Assembly (NCBI GenBank): GCA_003222835.1
Contig: QHXE01000034.1
Location: 1 to 7,252, forward strand
Direction of reading: 5' to 3'
Origin: Acidobacteriota bacterium
Lineage (GTDB): Bacteria; Acidobacteriota; Blastocatellia; Pyrinomonadales; Pyrinomonadaceae
DNA length: 7,252 nt
Position numbers and translations under genes: made by a program. Shown here piece by piece: positions 5,504 through 7,252 of this stretch. The notes below the pieces were generated by a model. That model had not been told where the DNA came from and did not search any database. It saw only the letters and a program-made list of their open reading frames with translations. The number at the start of each line of letters is the position of its first letter. The first letter of the stretch is position 1.

Positions 5504-5828
5504 GAATAAGCTCCCTTATCTTAGCTGCGCGTTCAGGAAAAGCCTCCATAATCCTAATCGTCTCCTCGGGCGTGTTCTCCATTGTAATCGGATGTCGTGG
5601 ATACTTTTTCTGAACGGCGGGCTCTTCCCGATCTCCATGTTTCTTCTCTGTCTCCTCTCTAAGGGCACGCATTGTTTCTCTAAACTTAGAGGCCCGCTCC
5701 GGGAAGGCTTCCATTCGCCTAATCGTCTCCTCGGGCGTATTCTCCATTGTAATCGGATGTCGTGGATATTTTTGCTGAAGGGAAGGCTCATCGCCAGGGG
5801 TTTCTGCATCTAGTAGCTGTTTACTCAT
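5475..5828 (-). CDS. Two-unit tandem-repeat protein, function unknown
   Basis: This 117-aa protein consists of a 13-residue leader and two copies of a 55-residue unit (residues 14-68 and 69-117, the second lacking its last six). An 18-residue block, KYPRHPITMENTPEETIR, is identical in both (residues 20-37 and 75-92). Each unit continues with 'MEAFPERA', then a basic helix 'KFRETMRALREE' or 'KIRELIRGLRK'. The unit appears to be a Pro-rich extended part plus a charged helix, perhaps a binding motif made bivalent. There is no signal peptide or membrane segment. I do not recognise the family. The ATG lies 43 bp after metH. Its 3' end overlaps the next gene by 29 bp, so it likely heads or joins the same transcript as the acyltransferase. 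The two repeats differ at DNA level mainly by silent changes within the core. Confidence 0.72.
   Translation of the reverse strand: MSKQLLDAETPGDEPSLQQKYPRHPITMENTPEETIRRMEAFPERASKFRETMRALREETEKKHGDREEPAVQKKYPRHPITMENTPEETIRIMEAFPERAAKIRELIRGLRKTDSR
5478..5789. repeat. 165-bp in-frame tandem duplication
   Basis: Two adjacent copies with a period of 165 bp (55 codons) lie at 5625-5789 and 5478-5624. In the core, 5553-5608 against 5718-5773, 54 of 56 positions match, and both differences are third-position silent changes (an AAC/AAT and an AAG/AAA codon). Outside the core the copies have diverged more. Confidence 0.92.
5511..5517 (-). promoter_or_regulatory. Shine-Dalgarno site for the 115-aa gene
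   Basis: AAGGGAG on the minus strand lies 7 nt before the GTG at 5503, inside the end of the repeat-protein gene. It supports GTG as the true start. Confidence 0.7.
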
Positions 5829-5871
5829 GGCTAAATGATACTTCTTTCATAAGGTTTCGAGAAGGTCCAAA

Positions 5872-7252
5872 TCATTCAATGGAAAAGTACCGCGCTTCAG
5901 GATGATGAATGATGATTGCCGACGTCGACTGTTCGGGATCGAGTTGAAATTCTTCAGTTAATTCAACATCGATGCGCGAAGGATCAAGTAATTCGAAAAG
6001 TTTTGCCTGGTCCTCGAGATTCGGACACGCCGGATAACCGAAGGAGAAGCGCGATCCTTGATAGCCCTGACGAAATAGCTCATTAAGATTCTTCGCGTCG
6101 CGATCGGCGATATCGAGCTCTTGACGGATGCGTTTGTGCCACAACTCAGCCAACGCCTCGGCGCTCTCGACACTCAGACCATGAAAATAAAGATAGTCGG
6201 CATAGTTGTCGCTTTTGAAAAGCTCGTGTGAATATTCGCTGGCGCGGCGGCCCATGGTCACCAGATGAAACGCGACAACATCCATGCGGCCTGAATCAAC
6301 CGACGCGAAGTAATCCGCCAAACACAGGCGCTTGCCCGACGGTTGGCGCGGAAAAGTGAAGCGAACACGCTCCGTCTCGGCGTCGTCATCGTAAACAATC
6401 AAATCATTTCCGGATGATTGGCAATGGAAGTACCCATAAACCGCTTTGGGCACAAGCAATCCATCGCGCTCGCTGCGGTCCTTCACTTCCTCAAACACTG
6501 GACGCACATGCTCGGCGACGAAGGCTCGATACTCCTCGGCGGACTTTCGTCCCTGCTTGAACTGCCACTGACCTTTGAACAGCGCGGTCTCATTGATGTA
6601 AGCGAAGACGTCCCCCAACGTAATGTCGTGGACCACGCGTGAGCCAAAGAACGGCGCCGCTGGAATCGGCACATTCGTGCGAACATCCGAGCGGACGGTG
6701 TGCGTGATATCGCCAGGGATCTTTGTGACGCCACGCGGTCTCACAGTCTTGCGCACGCCGAGTTTCGCCTCTTCGGCCATTAATTCTTCCGCCTCTTCGG
6801 TCAGTTCGAGAGTTACTGGCAGGCTGGAAGCCTGCGTACCGCCCGCGAGATACGGGCGCTCTTCGCCGCCTCCGTTCATCAATTTGTCCATCGTATGCAG
6901 GCCGGCGAATGCGTCGCGCGCGTAGAATAAGGTGCCTTTATAACGCGACTTCAAATCGTCTTCGACATAACGACGGGTCAGTGCCGCGCCTCCCAAAATG
7001 ACCGGCACTTCGATCCCCCGCTCATTCATTACTTCGAGATTCTCTTTCATGATGAGCGTCGACTTCACCAGCAGCCCGCTCATGCCGACGGCATCGGCTC
7101 GATGCTCTTCATAAGCGCTGAGAATCGCGTCGATAGTCTGCTTAATGCCGAGATTGATAACGCGATACCCATTGTTCGTGAGAATGATATCTACCAGGTT
7201 CTTGCCAATGTCGTGCACATCGCCCTTGACCGTCGCCAGCACCATCGTGCCT
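5872..7252 (-). CDS. metH: Cobalamin-dependent methionine synthase, C-terminal part (cut by window edge)
   Basis: The last roughly 459 residues are present; the gene's 5' portion lies beyond the right edge. Numbering from the Met at 7245, the B12-binding domain has DVHDIGKN at 9-16, with His11 the lower-axial cobalt ligand, then 'GMSGLLVKSTLIMKENLEVM' (54-73) and the 'VILGGAALTRRYV' block. The reactivation (AdoMet-binding) domain spans about 190-457, with R399-x3-GYPACP (403-408), the SAM-contacting signature, and the terminal 'STSAIIIHHPEARYFSIE'. The enzyme moves a methyl group from methyltetrahydrofolate through cobalamin to homocysteine, making methionine in the cytoplasm. The activation domain shows that it is MetH and not a B12-only corrinoid protein. 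The homocysteine, folate and cap domains are outside the window. The linker between the two visible domains contains a palindromic element read through as protein (about residues 130-143). Confidence 0.97.
   Translation of the reverse strand, partial: GTMVLATVKGDVHDIGKNLVDIILTNNGYRVINLGIKQTIDAILSAYEEHRADAVGMSGLLVKSTLIMKENLEVMNERGIEVPVILGGAALTRRYVEDDLKSRYKGTLFYARDAFAGLHTMDKLMNGGGEERPYLAGGTQASSLPVTLELTEEAEELMAEEAKLGVRKTVRPRGVTKIPGDITHTVRSDVRTNVPIPAAPFFGSRVVHDITLGDVFAYINETALFKGQWQFKQGRKSAEEYRAFVAEHVRPVFEEVKDRSERDGLLVPKAVYGYFHCQSSGNDLIVYDDDAETERVRFTFPRQPSGKRLCLADYFASVDSGRMDVVAFHLVTMGRRASEYSHELFKSDNYADYLYFHGLSVESAEALAELWHKRIRQELDIADRDAKNLNELFRQGYQGSRFSFGYPACPNLEDQAKLFELLDPSRIDVELTEEFQLDPEQSTSAIIIHHPEARYFSIE
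6818..6857. repeat. REP-like palindromic element embedded in the metH reading frame
   Basis: A 7-bp perfect stem GCAGGCT/AGCCTGC (6819-6825 and 6829-6835, 3-nt loop) lies beside a second 5-bp stem GCCCG/CGGGC (6841-6845 and 6853-6857). On the coding strand it reads as 'RPYLAGGTQASSLP'. The 'gcaggcttccagcctgc' core matches a palindrome I associate with dispersed repeats of acidobacterial genomes (recalled, not searched). It sits in the linker between the B12 and activation domains, where an insertion would be tolerated. Confidence 0.7.

Noticed and set aside
5478..5789. CRISPR-like repeat array
   Set aside because: There are only two copies, directly adjacent and in frame within a coding sequence, without spacers.

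Overview
The window looks like chromosomal DNA from a free-living bacterium, most likely an acidobacterium of the Blastocatellia type. That placement is an inference from three things: intermediate GC content, short palindromic repeats of the 'accgcagagg' and 'gcaggcttccagcctgc' kinds that I associate with such genomes, and the mix of a Uma2 protein, a LexA-like small regulator and a Rho_N-like small protein. No rRNA, tRNA, CRISPR array, transposase or phage gene was seen.

Layout. Ten of the eleven genes are on the minus strand, so their order of transcription runs from high to low coordinates. At the right edge is the 3' two-fifths or so of a cobalamin-dependent methionine synthase gene (metH), cut by the window end. 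Next comes a tightly packed run: a 117-aa protein built from two nearly identical 55-residue units, a 115-aa protein of unknown function that overlaps it, and a PlsC-type acyltransferase that overlaps that one. A 91-bp inverted repeat, which supplies the acyltransferase stop codon, separates it from a diacylglycerol-kinase-family lipid kinase. The kinase is followed by a two-helix membrane protein resembling a K+-channel pore module with an altered filter, a SnoaL-like protein, a Uma2-family nuclease-fold protein and a LexA-like winged-helix protein whose start overlaps the Uma2 end.

At the left, a single plus-strand gene (836-1570, membrane-anchored, function unknown) runs tail-to-tail into the winged-helix gene with a 48-bp overlap. 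It diverges from a two-gene minus-strand unit at 802-63: a four-helix membrane protein followed by a Rho_N-like small basic protein.

How the genes fit together. The acyltransferase and lipid kinase both act on glycerolipid backbones or phosphatidate-like lipids and plausibly form a lipid-remodelling group with the membrane protein downstream. Uma2 and the LexA-like protein form a coupled pair. MetH is ordinary housekeeping (methionine and one-carbon metabolism). There is no gene-free stretch above 300 bases. Bases 1-62 show no recognisable gene, and 2310-2379 (between Uma2 and the SnoaL-like gene) holds no convincing promoter or terminator. The most unusual features are the palindromic element read through inside metH, the recent in-frame duplication in the 117-aa protein, and the channel-like protein with a non-canonical filter. 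I see no clear evidence of a large undescribed multi-gene system.
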